Below the pieces are notes generated by a model. It was not told the origin of the DNA and did not search any database. It saw only the letters and a list, made by a program, of their open reading frames with translations. The position numbers were made by a program, and so were the translations under genes. A stretch of DNA of 51,543 nt. Source: CAZHFW01 sp964531675. Its GTDB lineage: Bacteria; Planctomycetota; Phycisphaerae; Phycisphaerales; UBA1924. The stretch lies in assembly GCA_964531675.1 (NCBI GenBank), contig CAZHFW010000026.1:1-51543 (forward strand). Reading direction: 5' to 3'. Of the stretch, positions 34,705-47,212 are shown in pieces (position 1 is the stretch's first letter; every line of letters begins with the position of its first letter).

Positions 34705-35757
34705 TCAGTCCCAGATCCACTTCATGTCTTCGGGCTTGGCGCCGCCCTTGATCGTGATCGTCAGGAAGGCGTTGGTCTTGGACGCGTCATCGGGTTCGTC
34801 GAAGAACAGCACATCCGCACGCTTGGTCTTGTCCGACGTCGTGTACTGGAGCTTGGGAGACATCGTCTGGACGTACTCGGCGCTGTTGTCCGCGAAACCG
34901 ATCACGCCTTCCCAGGTATCGGGCTTGCCGTGGATCTTGAGCGTGTTGGACGCTGCGGGATCGAGCGTGGCACTGGGCTTGCCATCGGATCCGATCTCAA
35001 CCTTTGACACATGGGGGCCTCGATTGCCGACGATCGGGTTGCGCTGGTTGTTGCTCTTCCAGAGCGCCCGTCTTTCGGGCGTGAGGCACATCGTGGCGTA
35101 GCTCGTGTTCCCGGTGTGACCATTGGTGAAGTCGGCGGAGAACGCGGGATCCCAGTATGCGTTCTTTGGGTCGACGGCGCGTGCAGGCCTGTAAAAGGCA
35201 TAGTCCGGGAACACCTTGATCCTTGGATTGACCTCCGCGGGTGAGACAAGCATCTCGGTCGGCACAAAGCCCTGGCTGATCAGGAGCGAGAAGATGTTCG
35301 CGGTCGTATCCTTCGCGGCGCCCACTTCGGCGGTTGTCTCGTTCCGCCGATCCAGCGAGGAGGGCAGCGGAAAGTTGTCGCCGTTGTTCCCCGCGAAGAT
35401 GATCATGCTTTGGGTCACACCGCGGATCTGGCTCTCGTCCTTGAACTGTCGTGCCGATGCGCGGGCCGCCCGCAAGCTCCCGGTCAACCCTTCGGGCTCC
35501 TCGACCGCGGGCGGATTGTCCGAGGGCCGGCGGCGGTGAGGCTTCTTGGCCGGCGTCGATTCGGGCTGTTCCGCCGGCGTCGCGGTTGGGGTTCCCGTGG
35601 GTGTCCCTGTCGGGGTCGAGGTCGGTGGATCGGAAGGTTGCGGCGTGGGTGAGCCGACCGCGATCGCGAACATGGAGAGCGCGACCGTGCCTCCCGCGAC
35701 GAGGGCAGCAAGATCGACGAGCGTGAAGGCGTGACGCTTGACTCGACCCGTGCTCAT
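34705..35757 (-). CDS. Pilin-like exported protein with Pro/Thr-rich linker
   Basis: This 350-residue protein begins MSTGRVKRHAFTLVDLAALVAGGTV, resembling a type IV prepilin or pseudopilin leader (G|FTLxEL in standard members). Here Ala replaces Gly before the cleavage site and Asp replaces Glu at position 5, so processing is uncertain. A linker of TP repeats (TPTGTPTGTPTATP) and basic residues follows, then a globular domain with MIIFAGNNGDNFPLPSSL, which is the pattern of planctomycete DUF1559-type prepilin-like proteins (INxFAxxNxGxLP). A later segment GVIGFADNSAEYVQT resembles their FADGHV motif. Function is unknown. The gene is convergent with the MFS gene and divergent from the acetyltransferase gene. 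Confidence 0.78.
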   Translation of the reverse strand: MSTGRVKRHAFTLVDLAALVAGGTVALSMFAIAVGSPTPQPSDPPTSTPTGTPTGTPTATPAEQPESTPAKKPHRRRPSDNPPAVEEPEGLTGSLRAARASARQFKDESQIRGVTQSMIIFAGNNGDNFPLPSSLDRRNETTAEVGAAKDTTANIFSLLISQGFVPTEMLVSPAEVNPRIKVFPDYAFYRPARAVDPKNAYWDPAFSADFTNGHTGNTSYATMCLTPERRALWKSNNQRNPIVGNRGPHVSKVEIGSDGKPSATLDPAASNTLKIHGKPDTWEGVIGFADNSAEYVQTMSPKLQYTTSDKTKRADVLFFDEPDDASKTNAFLTITIKGGAKPEDMKWIWD

Positions 35758-35905
35758 GAGATCCTCGCTGTGGGACGCTGCGTGCGGAGTTCAGAATTGC
35801 AGACGCACAAACCAAGACATCTTAGGTTCTTGTTGCGATCGATGCAATGCCGGGCTGGAGCCACACGCATGAGGAGCGTTGCGCCCGGGCGTGTATGCTC
35901 GACCC

Positions 35906-36499
35906 ATGGACACGCGCTTTCGACACGACGGGCGGAGCAATCGCGAGCGGATGCTCGCGGGCGATCAGTACATCGCGGATGATCCGGACCTGAAGCGTGA
36001 GAGCGACCGGGCCGCTGTCCTGACCGCGCGCTTCAACTCGACAGCAGGGGACGACTACGCGGGGCGTTCTCTGATCCTGAAAGAGCTTCTGGGGAGCGTG
36101 GGCCAAGGCGTGACGATCAGGCCGCCATTCCGCTGCGATTACGGGTACCAGACGCACATCGGCGCGCGGACGTTCGCCAACTGGGGACTGATCGCGCTGG
36201 ACGTGGGACGCATCACGATCGGGGAAGACGTGCAGATCGGGCCCAACGTCCAGCTCCTGACCGCGACCCACCCGATCGAGACCGAGCCCCGACGGAACAA
36301 GTGGGAAGGATCCAAGCCGATCACGATTGGCAACAACGTCTGGCTCGGCGGCGGCGTGATCGTGTGCCCGGGCGTGACCATCGGGGACAACACCGTGGTG
36401 GGCGCAGGAGCGGTCGTGACCAAGGATCTGCCGGCGAACGTCGTGGCGGTGGGAAATCCGGCGCGGGTGATCAGAACGATCGGGAAAACCGCTCGATGA
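35906..36499 (+). CDS. Sugar O-acetyltransferase (maltose/galactoside acetyltransferase family)
   Basis: This is a left-handed beta-helix acetyltransferase using acetyl-CoA. The ATG at 35906 gives 197 residues, close to E. coli Maa and LacA. The N-terminal Mac domain is present (RMLAGDQYIADDPDLKRE). Then come FRCDYGYQTHIGARTFANWG, QIGPNVQLLTATHPI with the catalytic His, and the hexapeptide repeat GGGVIVCPGVTIGDNTVVGAGAVVTKDLP with VVAVGNPARVI. The natural acceptor of this family is often unclear, and detoxification of sugars is one proposal. It is divergent from the pilin-like gene. Its ribosome binding site is weak. Confidence 0.93.
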   Translation: MDTRFRHDGRSNRERMLAGDQYIADDPDLKRESDRAAVLTARFNSTAGDDYAGRSLILKELLGSVGQGVTIRPPFRCDYGYQTHIGARTFANWGLIALDVGRITIGEDVQIGPNVQLLTATHPIETEPRRNKWEGSKPITIGNNVWLGGGVIVCPGVTIGDNTVVGAGAVVTKDLPANVVAVGNPARVIRTIGKTAR

Positions 36500-36545
36500 C
36501 CCGGGCGAATGTCGCGGGTTGACGACGAATCCGTCTGATGATCGC

Positions 36546-37643
36546 TCAGGGCACGTTCACGTTGGCCCAGGGGTTGGTCCCGGCGGCGATGGTGGCGGGC
36601 GTGACCAGCGGGCCGACGGCACTGGTGGAGTCAGCTCCGGTCACCGGCGTGCTCACTCCCGAGAGAGTGTTCCGCGCGACCGTCGCGCGGGCGCTGGTGA
36701 AGAGGCCGACGCCGCTCGGTCCGCGGCTGACGCGGTTGTCCAGGACGGACACGCGCTCGCCCGCAGCAACGATGCCGGTGCTGACGAAGAAGTCGATGGT
36801 GTTGCGGACGACGGATGAGTAAGCGCCGACGCTGATGGCGACGTTGGCGTTGTTGAACAGGCAGTCCTCGATGGCGCACGCTGCGCCGGTCGTGAGCGCC
36901 GTTCGATAGCGATAGAACGTGCAGCGACGGACCGAGCAGGTGTCGCCGACCACCATGCCCTCGTTGGACAGGGTGATGCCGGTGCCCAGGAAGACGCAGT
37001 CGGCGACCGCGGAGTTGGCGCCGAGCGTCGGGGCGTTGCCGCAGTTCTGGAAGAGGCAGTTCTCAAGCACCGCACCGGCGCCGAGGACCAGCGGGGAGAA
37101 GAGCGTGCCGATGCCGGTTGCGGAGAAGACGCAGCGGCGCACGATGGCGTTGGGCGCACCGCCGGTCACGACCTGGGGCGTGCTGCCCGAGCCGGAGGAG
37201 ATCACGAGGTCCTCGAGGACCAGGCCATCGTTGTTGCCGAAGTCGAGGGAGATCGCCGTGCCGCCGGTGGCGATATCGATCAGCCCGTTGCGGACCCGCA
37301 AGCGGCTTGCGACAGTTGCGATGCTCTGAACGATCGCCCCTCCCAGGCTTCCGCGGCGGACCGCGAAGCCGTTGAGATCGATGGAGACGTCAGAGGTGAA
37401 GATGCGGATGCCGTTGTTCGCGTCGGCGGTGAGGTAGTAGGAACCAGGGCCGGGAATGTCGATGGGTTGGCCGGGGACGGGCGTCAGCGCGGTGCGGGGC
37501 TCGACTTCCTTCAGCGTCTTGCCCGAGCTGGAAATCGGTCCGGCGGGCGGATTGAGCGGGCCGGCCTTGGCGACATGAGCCAGCGCAGCAACCCCGGCAA
37601 GCCCGACCGCTCCGAGAAGCACACGACGATCCGCACTCTCCAT
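36546..37643 (-). CDS. Exported right-handed beta-helix protein with Tat-like signal
   Basis: The ATG at 37643 has AAGGGG 6 nt upstream (365 aa); an adjacent GTG at 37646 is less likely. The N-terminus ADRRVLLGAVGLAGVAALA, ending in AKA-G, has a twin-Arg and a mild hydrophobic core, so Tat export is possible. The mature protein is a run of parallel beta-helix turns (GIRIFTSDVSIDLNGFAVRRG, NAIVRRCVFSATGIG, SAVADCVFLGTGITLSN, CSVRRCTFYRYRTALT), with Cys, Asn and small residues recurring each turn. No carbohydrate-active catalytic motif is evident. The family is common in planctomycetes, function unknown. Three 18-bp repeats lie just upstream of its start. Confidence 0.85.
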   Translation of the reverse strand: MESADRRVLLGAVGLAGVAALAHVAKAGPLNPPAGPISSSGKTLKEVEPRTALTPVPGQPIDIPGPGSYYLTADANNGIRIFTSDVSIDLNGFAVRRGSLGGAIVQSIATVASRLRVRNGLIDIATGGTAISLDFGNNDGLVLEDLVISSGSGSTPQVVTGGAPNAIVRRCVFSATGIGTLFSPLVLGAGAVLENCLFQNCGNAPTLGANSAVADCVFLGTGITLSNEGMVVGDTCSVRRCTFYRYRTALTTGAACAIEDCLFNNANVAISVGAYSSVVRNTIDFFVSTGIVAAGERVSVLDNRVSRGPSGVGLFTSARATVARNTLSGVSTPVTGADSTSAVGPLVTPATIAAGTNPWANVNVP

Positions 37644-37657
37644 CACGCACCCCTTGC

Positions 37658-37711
37658 AAAGCCCGACACGATCCCAAAGCCCGGTACGATCCAGAAGCCT
37701 GGAACCGAGCG
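37658..37711. repeat. Three 18-bp direct repeats upstream of the beta-helix gene
   Basis: AAAGCCCGACACGATCCC, AAAGCCCGGTACGATCCA and GAAGCCTGGAACCGAGCG are consecutive. The first two share 15 of 18 bases, the third is more diverged. They lie 15-68 bp upstream of the minus-strand start codon at 37643, where a promoter or operator would be. Confidence 0.55.
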
Positions 37712-37903
37712 AGGCATTTTCTCAGACTGTTGCGGGTGATCCTAGAGGATTTTCGGGAGAGGACTTCTCTTTTTGTTCATCGCGAGCTTGGGTTGACGCC
37801 AATGTCTGCGGCGATCTGAGCCGTTCGTGACTGGCTCGGTCGGATGTGGTTGCAGATGACCCAGCGGTCGGGATTGGGGCGGGAAGAGCCGGAAGGGCTG
37901 GTA

Positions 37904-37929
37904 GACCTCCCGCTTGCGCGGGGAGGCTC
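37904..37929. repeat. REP-like palindrome, copy 2
   Basis: It contains the core CCTCCCGCTTGCGCG and the arm GGAGGCTC, matching the element at 34668-34694. The palindrome here is nearly perfect (CCTCCCGC against GCGGGGAGG, one bulge). Confidence 0.5.
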
Positions 37930-37936
37930 TGTTGAT

Positions 37937-37972
37937 GCAGAAAGACACCGACCGCTGAGGCAGCGGTCGGTG
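37937..37972 (-). terminator. Rho-independent terminator of prkA
   Basis: A perfect 12-bp stem (37946-37957 with 37961-37972, loop of 3 nt) is followed on the minus strand by TCTTTCT. It starts 33 bp after the prkA stop. Confidence 0.85.
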
Positions 37973-38004
37973 GCACGGGCGTGGGTTGTTGGAGACTTCG
38001 GTGT

Positions 38005-40188
<2,184 letters not shown>

Positions 40189-40557
40189 GGCTGCCTCCTG
40201 CGGCTTCGGTCAGCCCACAGCCCGTGGCCGGGGCGATGCAATCCGTCGGGCGAGCACAAAACCCAATGGCCCCGGTCCTGGCGGGCGGCCTGCCCGATGG
40301 GCCGGGTCTGATCCCGGGCGGCGCACGCGCCGTGCCGGCGGGATCCGGGCCCCCGGGCGCAGTTGCGTCCGAGAGCCAAGGCCCCGAATCAACCATCTAT
40401 CGGTCCGGGGCGGAGGGGCGAGAAGTGAATCGCCCAGTTTCGGCTCGATTGGTTATACGTTCGGGCAGGCCCCGCGGATCGACAATCCGACAACCCGAGC
40501 CGCGCCGGGCCCCTGGCTGCAGCCCAAGGCGGATTCCCGACTTACAGTCGACCTCGC
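40189..40557. other. 369-bp divergent intergenic region between prkA and trmB
   Basis: It separates two divergent genes and must contain both promoters. The prkA ribosome binding site is at its left edge. The sequence is GC-rich, and I could not assign promoter boxes with confidence. No gene or clear repeat is seen. Confidence 0.5.
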
Positions 40558-41301
40558 ATGAGCGACCCGACCGACCAATCTCCTTCCTCCGACCCGAACC
40601 AGACGCGGACGATTTCGGGCATCCTGGGTCGGGATCTCCCGCCGCTGCCGGACGAGGCCTTTGGCGCCAAGCCCAGCGCGGGCTGGCTCGAGCCTCGCGA
40701 CTGGTTCCCCAATCCGCAGGCGCCGTTTGAGATCGAGATCGGTTCGGGCAAAGGCACGTTCCTGGTGCAGCAGGCCGAGCAGGACCCGGGCGTGAACTAC
40801 CTGGGGATCGAGTGGGCCGGGGAGTTCTTCCGACATGCGGCCGACCGCGTTGATCGCCATCATCTTCCCAACGTGCGCGTGCTGTACGCCGATGCGACCG
40901 AGTTCCTGCGCTATCGCGTTCCGACGGGGATCGTGCGGGTGGTGCATCTGTACTTCTCCGACCCGTGGCCCAAGCGTCGTCACCACAAGAACCGCGTGGT
41001 GCAGGACCGCTTCCTGATCGACGTCTGGCGCGTGCTGGCGCCGGGGGGCGAGCTCCGGATCGTGACGGACCATTCGGAGTACTGGGCCTGGATGGAGGAG
41101 CACTTTGCGCGCTTCACGAAGGGCGCCACAGTAACCGCGGGCGGACCGACCGGGCCTTGTCATGCGTATGACCGGCGTGCCTTCGAGCGCGTGCAATCGG
41201 CGCAGGAGGGCGAGCTGGTGGGCTCGAGCTTCGAGCGCAAATATCGCCGGGAGGGCCGCCCATTTCATGGGACGATCCTGGTGAAGCGTTCGCCCGCGTG
41301 A
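40558..41301 (+). CDS. trmB: tRNA (guanine-N7-)-methyltransferase
   Basis: TrmB methylates G46 in the tRNA variable loop using S-adenosylmethionine. The 247-residue product has the SAM-binding motif FEIEIGSGKGTFLVQQA and the family signature YFSDPWPKRRHHKNRVVQ. A later GGELRIVTDHSEYWAWM belongs to the Rossmann core, and SSFERKYRREGRP is the conserved C-terminal motif. An N-terminal extension of about 50 residues precedes the methyltransferase domain. It heads a plus-strand run with the hybrid kinase and queuosine genes, though gaps of about 145 and 40 bp leave the operon uncertain. Confidence 0.96.
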   Translation: MSDPTDQSPSSDPNQTRTISGILGRDLPPLPDEAFGAKPSAGWLEPRDWFPNPQAPFEIEIGSGKGTFLVQQAEQDPGVNYLGIEWAGEFFRHAADRVDRHHLPNVRVLYADATEFLRYRVPTGIVRVVHLYFSDPWPKRRHHKNRVVQDRFLIDVWRVLAPGGELRIVTDHSEYWAWMEEHFARFTKGATVTAGGPTGPCHAYDRRAFERVQSAQEGELVGSSFERKYRREGRPFHGTILVKRSPA

Positions 41302-41445
41302 TCCGGGTGGGCGCTGCTCACGTTGGGTGCTCCCCGGTTGAATCCCGGGTCCCGTCCTCCGGGCGTGGAAGATCGTCTCGTCGCTGCAGTCGACGCGGAG
41401 CTTTCCCGATAACCCGAACGTGGTGCATTTCGCGTCCACGCGGGG

Positions 41446-44151
<2,706 letters not shown>

Positions 44152-44189
44152 CACGCCCGGACCGCGGTCCGCCTCTACCATTGGGGCGG

Positions 44190-44888
44190 ATGTCAGCAAC
44201 CAAGGCCATTGTTCTGCTTTCAGGCGGGCTCGACAGCGCCACCACCCTCGCGATCGCGCGCGACCGGGGCTTTGCGTGCCATTGCCTGGCGTTCGACTAT
44301 GGGCAGCGCCACGCTGTCGAACTCCACGCTGCACGACTTGTCGCCGACCAGCTCCACGCCGAGTCGTTCCGGATCGTCAAGGTCGATCTCCGCTCCATCG
44401 GGGGTTCGGCGCTCACCGCGGACATCGCGGTTCCGAAGGACCGATCCACGCACGATCTGACCCACGGCATCCCGGTCACGTACGTCCCGGCCCGCAACCT
44501 CATCTTCCTTTCGATCGCCTCTGGTCTGGCCGAGTCGCTCGGCGCTGACCATCTGTTCATCGGTGTGAACGCGGTGGATTACTCGGGCTATCCGGATTGC
44601 CGGCGGCCATTCATCGACGCGTTCGAAAAGACCGTCGCGCTGGGAACCCGCGCGGGCGTCGAGGGCCACCCGTTCCGCGTGCACACACCCCTGGTCGACT
44701 TGACCAAGGCGGACATCATCCGCACCGGCGCCGGGCTCGGCGTGAACTACGCGCTGACCACGAGCTGCTACGACCCCTCCACCGCTCCCGATCACACGCC
44801 CATTGCCTGCGGGCATTGCGACAGTTGCCAGATCCGTGCTGCGGGCTTCCGCGACGCGGGCGTTCCCGATCCCACCCGTTACCGCTGA
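44190..44888 (+). CDS. queC: 7-cyano-7-deazaguanine synthase
   Basis: QueC converts 7-carboxy-7-deazaguanine to preQ0 with ATP and ammonia, in the queuosine pathway. The ATG at 44190 (232 aa) begins MSATKAIVLLSGGLDSATTL, containing the PP-loop SGGLDS. Other motifs are AFDYGQRHAVEL, YVPARNLIFLSIASGLAE, GVNAVDYSGYPDCRRPFIDA and a zinc site formed by TSCYDP with CGHCDSCQIRAAGF. The length is typical. The stop codon is 2 bp before the queE ATG, so the two are an operon. QueD and QueF are not in the window. Confidence 0.96.
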   Translation: MSATKAIVLLSGGLDSATTLAIARDRGFACHCLAFDYGQRHAVELHAARLVADQLHAESFRIVKVDLRSIGGSALTADIAVPKDRSTHDLTHGIPVTYVPARNLIFLSIASGLAESLGADHLFIGVNAVDYSGYPDCRRPFIDAFEKTVALGTRAGVEGHPFRVHTPLVDLTKADIIRTGAGLGVNYALTTSCYDPSTAPDHTPIACGHCDSCQIRAAGFRDAGVPDPTRYR

Positions 44889-44890
44889 AC

Positions 44891-45640
44891 ATGCCGCTGC
44901 CGATCCACGACAATCCCGACCAGACGATCCCGGTCTCGGAGACGTTCCTGAGCGTGCAAGGCGAGGGGATGCTCACCGGCGTGCCTTCGGTGTTCATCCG
45001 GACCAGCGGGTGCAACCTCCGCTGCGCGTGGTGCGACACGCCCTACGCCAGTTGGAAGCCAGAAGGAACGCAGCGCACGCTGCGCTCGCTGGTCGAGGAG
45101 GCTTCGTCGCGGGCGGCGCACGTGGTGCTCACCGGGGGCGAGCCCATGCTCTTCGAGCAGATCGGGCCGCTCTCGCGCATGCTCAAGGCCGCGGGTCTGC
45201 ACATCACGATCGAGACCGCGGGAACGATCCACCGCCCCCCGACGGAGGTGGCCTGCGATCTGATGAGCATCAGCCCCAAGCTTGCCAACTCGACGCCGCG
45301 GGGAGACCCGCGCGATCCGGATGGGCAATGGGAAGCCAGGCACGAAGCGCGCAGGCTCAACCTGCCCGCGCTGGTCGGGCTGCTCCATCAGTACGCCGAT
45401 CACCAGCTCAAGTTCGTGGTCGGGGCCCCCGGGGATCTCGCTGAAATTGAGGCCCTTCTGGCCCGAATAAGGGCGGAAGGAGCTCCCGTCGAGCCTTCCC
45501 GCGTGCTCTTGATGCCCGAAGGTGTCCGCCCGCCCGAGCCCGAGCGCGACGCGTGGATCGTCGCGGCCTGTCTCGAGCGGCGCTGGCGTTATTGCCGAAG
45601 GCTGCACATCGACCTGTTCGGGAATCGCCGGGGGACCTGA
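44891..45640 (+). CDS. queE: 7-carboxy-7-deazaguanine synthase (radical SAM)
   Basis: QueE uses a 4Fe-4S cluster and S-adenosylmethionine to contract 6-carboxytetrahydropterin, the step before QueC. The 249-residue protein has ETFLSVQGEGMLTGVPSVFI, then SGCNLRCAWCDTPYASW with the CX3CX2C cluster motif. VLTGGEPMLF is the SAM-binding GGE motif, followed by ITIETAGTI, LMSISPKLANSTP and FVVGAPGDLAE. The C-terminal RRWRYCRRLHIDLFGNRRGT is conserved. It is adjacent to queC with 2 bp between them. The stop is 153 bp from the next gene. Confidence 0.96.
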   Translation: MPLPIHDNPDQTIPVSETFLSVQGEGMLTGVPSVFIRTSGCNLRCAWCDTPYASWKPEGTQRTLRSLVEEASSRAAHVVLTGGEPMLFEQIGPLSRMLKAAGLHITIETAGTIHRPPTEVACDLMSISPKLANSTPRGDPRDPDGQWEARHEARRLNLPALVGLLHQYADHQLKFVVGAPGDLAEIEALLARIRAEGAPVEPSRVLLMPEGVRPPEPERDAWIVAACLERRWRYCRRLHIDLFGNRRGT

Positions 45641-45730
45641 CGCCCGTCAGGGTCGACGGATCCCGAACAACGACGAATCTGGATCGGGAGACGGAACAAG
45701 TCGGCGTGCGCATCGTTGGAGAGTGTGCAC

Positions 45731-45753
45731 GCGTCGGAGCGACGCTCCGACGC
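45731..45753 (+). promoter_or_regulatory. Perfect 10-bp dyad upstream of the HtrA protease gene
   Basis: GCGTCGGAGC (45731-45740) and GCTCCGACGC (45744-45753) are perfect inverted repeats with the 3-nt spacer GAC. The dyad is 40 bp upstream of the ATG at 45794 and 90 bp after queE. No T-tract follows. It could be an operator for the protease gene or a leader RNA hairpin. Confidence 0.5.
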
Positions 45754-45793
45754 CTGGCCCTGTCCCGCACGCTTTGTTCTTCAGGAAAGAACC

Positions 45794-47212
45794 ATGCGCT
45801 TCAATCTGATCAACGCGACGTCCCGTTCCTCCCGCGCCCTGCTTGCGGCCCTCGCGCTCACCACGCTGGGCCCGATCTCAATCGCCAGCGCCCAGGGCGC
45901 CTCCGATCAGGCCTCCTCCGCCGAGATCGCACAGGCCCGAAGCCTCTCCCGCGCGTTCCAGTCCGTCGCCAAGAGGCTCGACCAGTCGGTCGTCAACATC
46001 ACCCAGTACAGCGAACGTCTGGTCCAACGCAGCTTCTGGGAGCGGCCCGAGCGCACGCTGCTCCAGTCCGGCCTCGGATCGGGCGTGATCGTCTCCAAGG
46101 ACGGGTACATCCTCACCAACCACCACGTGGTCGCGGGCGCCGAGAAGCTCAAGGTCCGCCTGGCCGATGGCCGCGAACTCGATGGCAAGGTCGTGGGCTC
46201 CGACGAACTCACCGACATCGCGGTGGTGAAGGTTGACGGGCCCGATCTGGTTCCCGCGGAGTTCGCCGACTCCGACAAGCTCGAAGTCGGCGAGTGGGTC
46301 GTCGCGATCGGAAGCCCCTTCGGGTTCTCCTCCACCGTGACCAGCGGCATCGTCTCGGCCAAGGGCCGCACGAACGTGAATCTGCCCACGGGCGATCAGG
46401 CCTATCAGGACTTCATCCAGACCGACGCCGCGATCAACCCGGGCAACTCGGGCGGGCCGCTCCTGAACCTCGACGGGCGCATCGTGGGCATCAACTCCGC
46501 GATCGCCTCGCGCTCGGGCGGCTATGAAGGCATCGGCTTCGCGATCCCGTCCAACATGGCCCGCACCGTGATGGACACCATCATCAAGAACGGCCGCATC
46601 GTGCGCGGGTACCTGGGCGTGAGCCTCGAAGAGATCCCGACCGACGAGCTGCGCAAGGATGGCCTCCGCTCGGGCCTGCGCGTCACGACGGTCGCGGACA
46701 AGAGCCCCGCGGAAGCCGCGGGCATCAAGCCCGGCGACATCATCACCGCGTACCAGGACAAGCCCGCGGACAATCCCAAGCGCCTGCGGGCCCAGATCGC
46801 GTTGACGCCCCCCGGCGCCGAGACCAAGCTCGAGCTGCTGCGTGACGGGAGAATGCAGACGATCTCCGCGTCGCTCGAGGACCAGGACCGCGCGTTCGCC
46901 AGGCTCTTCGGGATCACCGAGGTTCCGTCCATCGGCGCGACGGTTGCAACGCTCCAGCCCGATGTGGCGCGGCAGATCCGCCAGCCCGGCCTGCGGGGCG
47001 TGATCGTCCAGGCGGTGAAGGCAGACTCCAAGGCGGAAGCCGCGGAGCTTCAGGTCGGCGACGTCGTCGTCGCGGTCAACGGCAAGGCTGTCGCCTCCGG
47101 CCCCGAGTTCAAGGAGCGCCTCGAGAGCGCCAACCTCAGCTCGGGCGTGCAGCTCAACGTGATCCGCCGCGGCATGCGGGGCTATCTCGTCGTGGGCGGG
47201 CCGACCGACTAA
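45794..47212 (+). CDS. HtrA/DegP family serine protease with two PDZ domains
   Basis: This is an envelope protease that degrades or refolds misfolded proteins. The ATG at 45794 (472 aa) has AGGAAAG upstream and opens a signal peptide ending in IASA-Q. The catalytic triad is His111 (LTNHHVV), Asp141 (LTDIAVV) and Ser219 (NPGNSGGP). The first PDZ domain starts near RGYLGVSLEEIPTDEL and has SPAEAAGIKPGDIITAYQ. The second has AEAAELQVGDVVVAVNGKAV. The length matches Do-type proteases. It is convergent with the DASS transporter gene, and the two stop codons overlap. Confidence 0.95.
   Translation: MRFNLINATSRSSRALLAALALTTLGPISIASAQGASDQASSAEIAQARSLSRAFQSVAKRLDQSVVNITQYSERLVQRSFWERPERTLLQSGLGSGVIVSKDGYILTNHHVVAGAEKLKVRLADGRELDGKVVGSDELTDIAVVKVDGPDLVPAEFADSDKLEVGEWVVAIGSPFGFSSTVTSGIVSAKGRTNVNLPTGDQAYQDFIQTDAAINPGNSGGPLLNLDGRIVGINSAIASRSGGYEGIGFAIPSNMARTVMDTIIKNGRIVRGYLGVSLEEIPTDELRKDGLRSGLRVTTVADKSPAEAAGIKPGDIITAYQDKPADNPKRLRAQIALTPPGAETKLELLRDGRMQTISASLEDQDRAFARLFGITEVPSIGATVATLQPDVARQIRQPGLRGVIVQAVKADSKAEAAELQVGDVVVAVNGKAVASGPEFKERLESANLSSGVQLNVIRRGMRGYLVVGGPTD

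Larger units (their letters stand above)
37644..38004. other. 361-bp gene-free region between the beta-helix and prkA genes
   Basis: It holds three 18-bp direct repeats (37658-37711), the second REP-like palindrome (37904-37929) and the prkA terminator (37937-37972). Short ORFs on either strand show no protein-like composition or ribosome binding site. Confidence 0.6.

Noticed and set aside
41333..41349. tRNA T-arm look-alike (CCCGG, TTGAATC, CCGGG)
   Set aside because: The third loop base is G instead of C, and there is no matching 7-bp acceptor stem or D and anticodon arms upstream. It is more likely a simple hairpin after trmB.
44158..44171. 14-bp perfect palindrome CGGACCGCGGTCCG before queC
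   Set aside because: Several palindromes of this length are expected by chance in 51 kb of GC-rich DNA. I have no second copy or known operator to support it.
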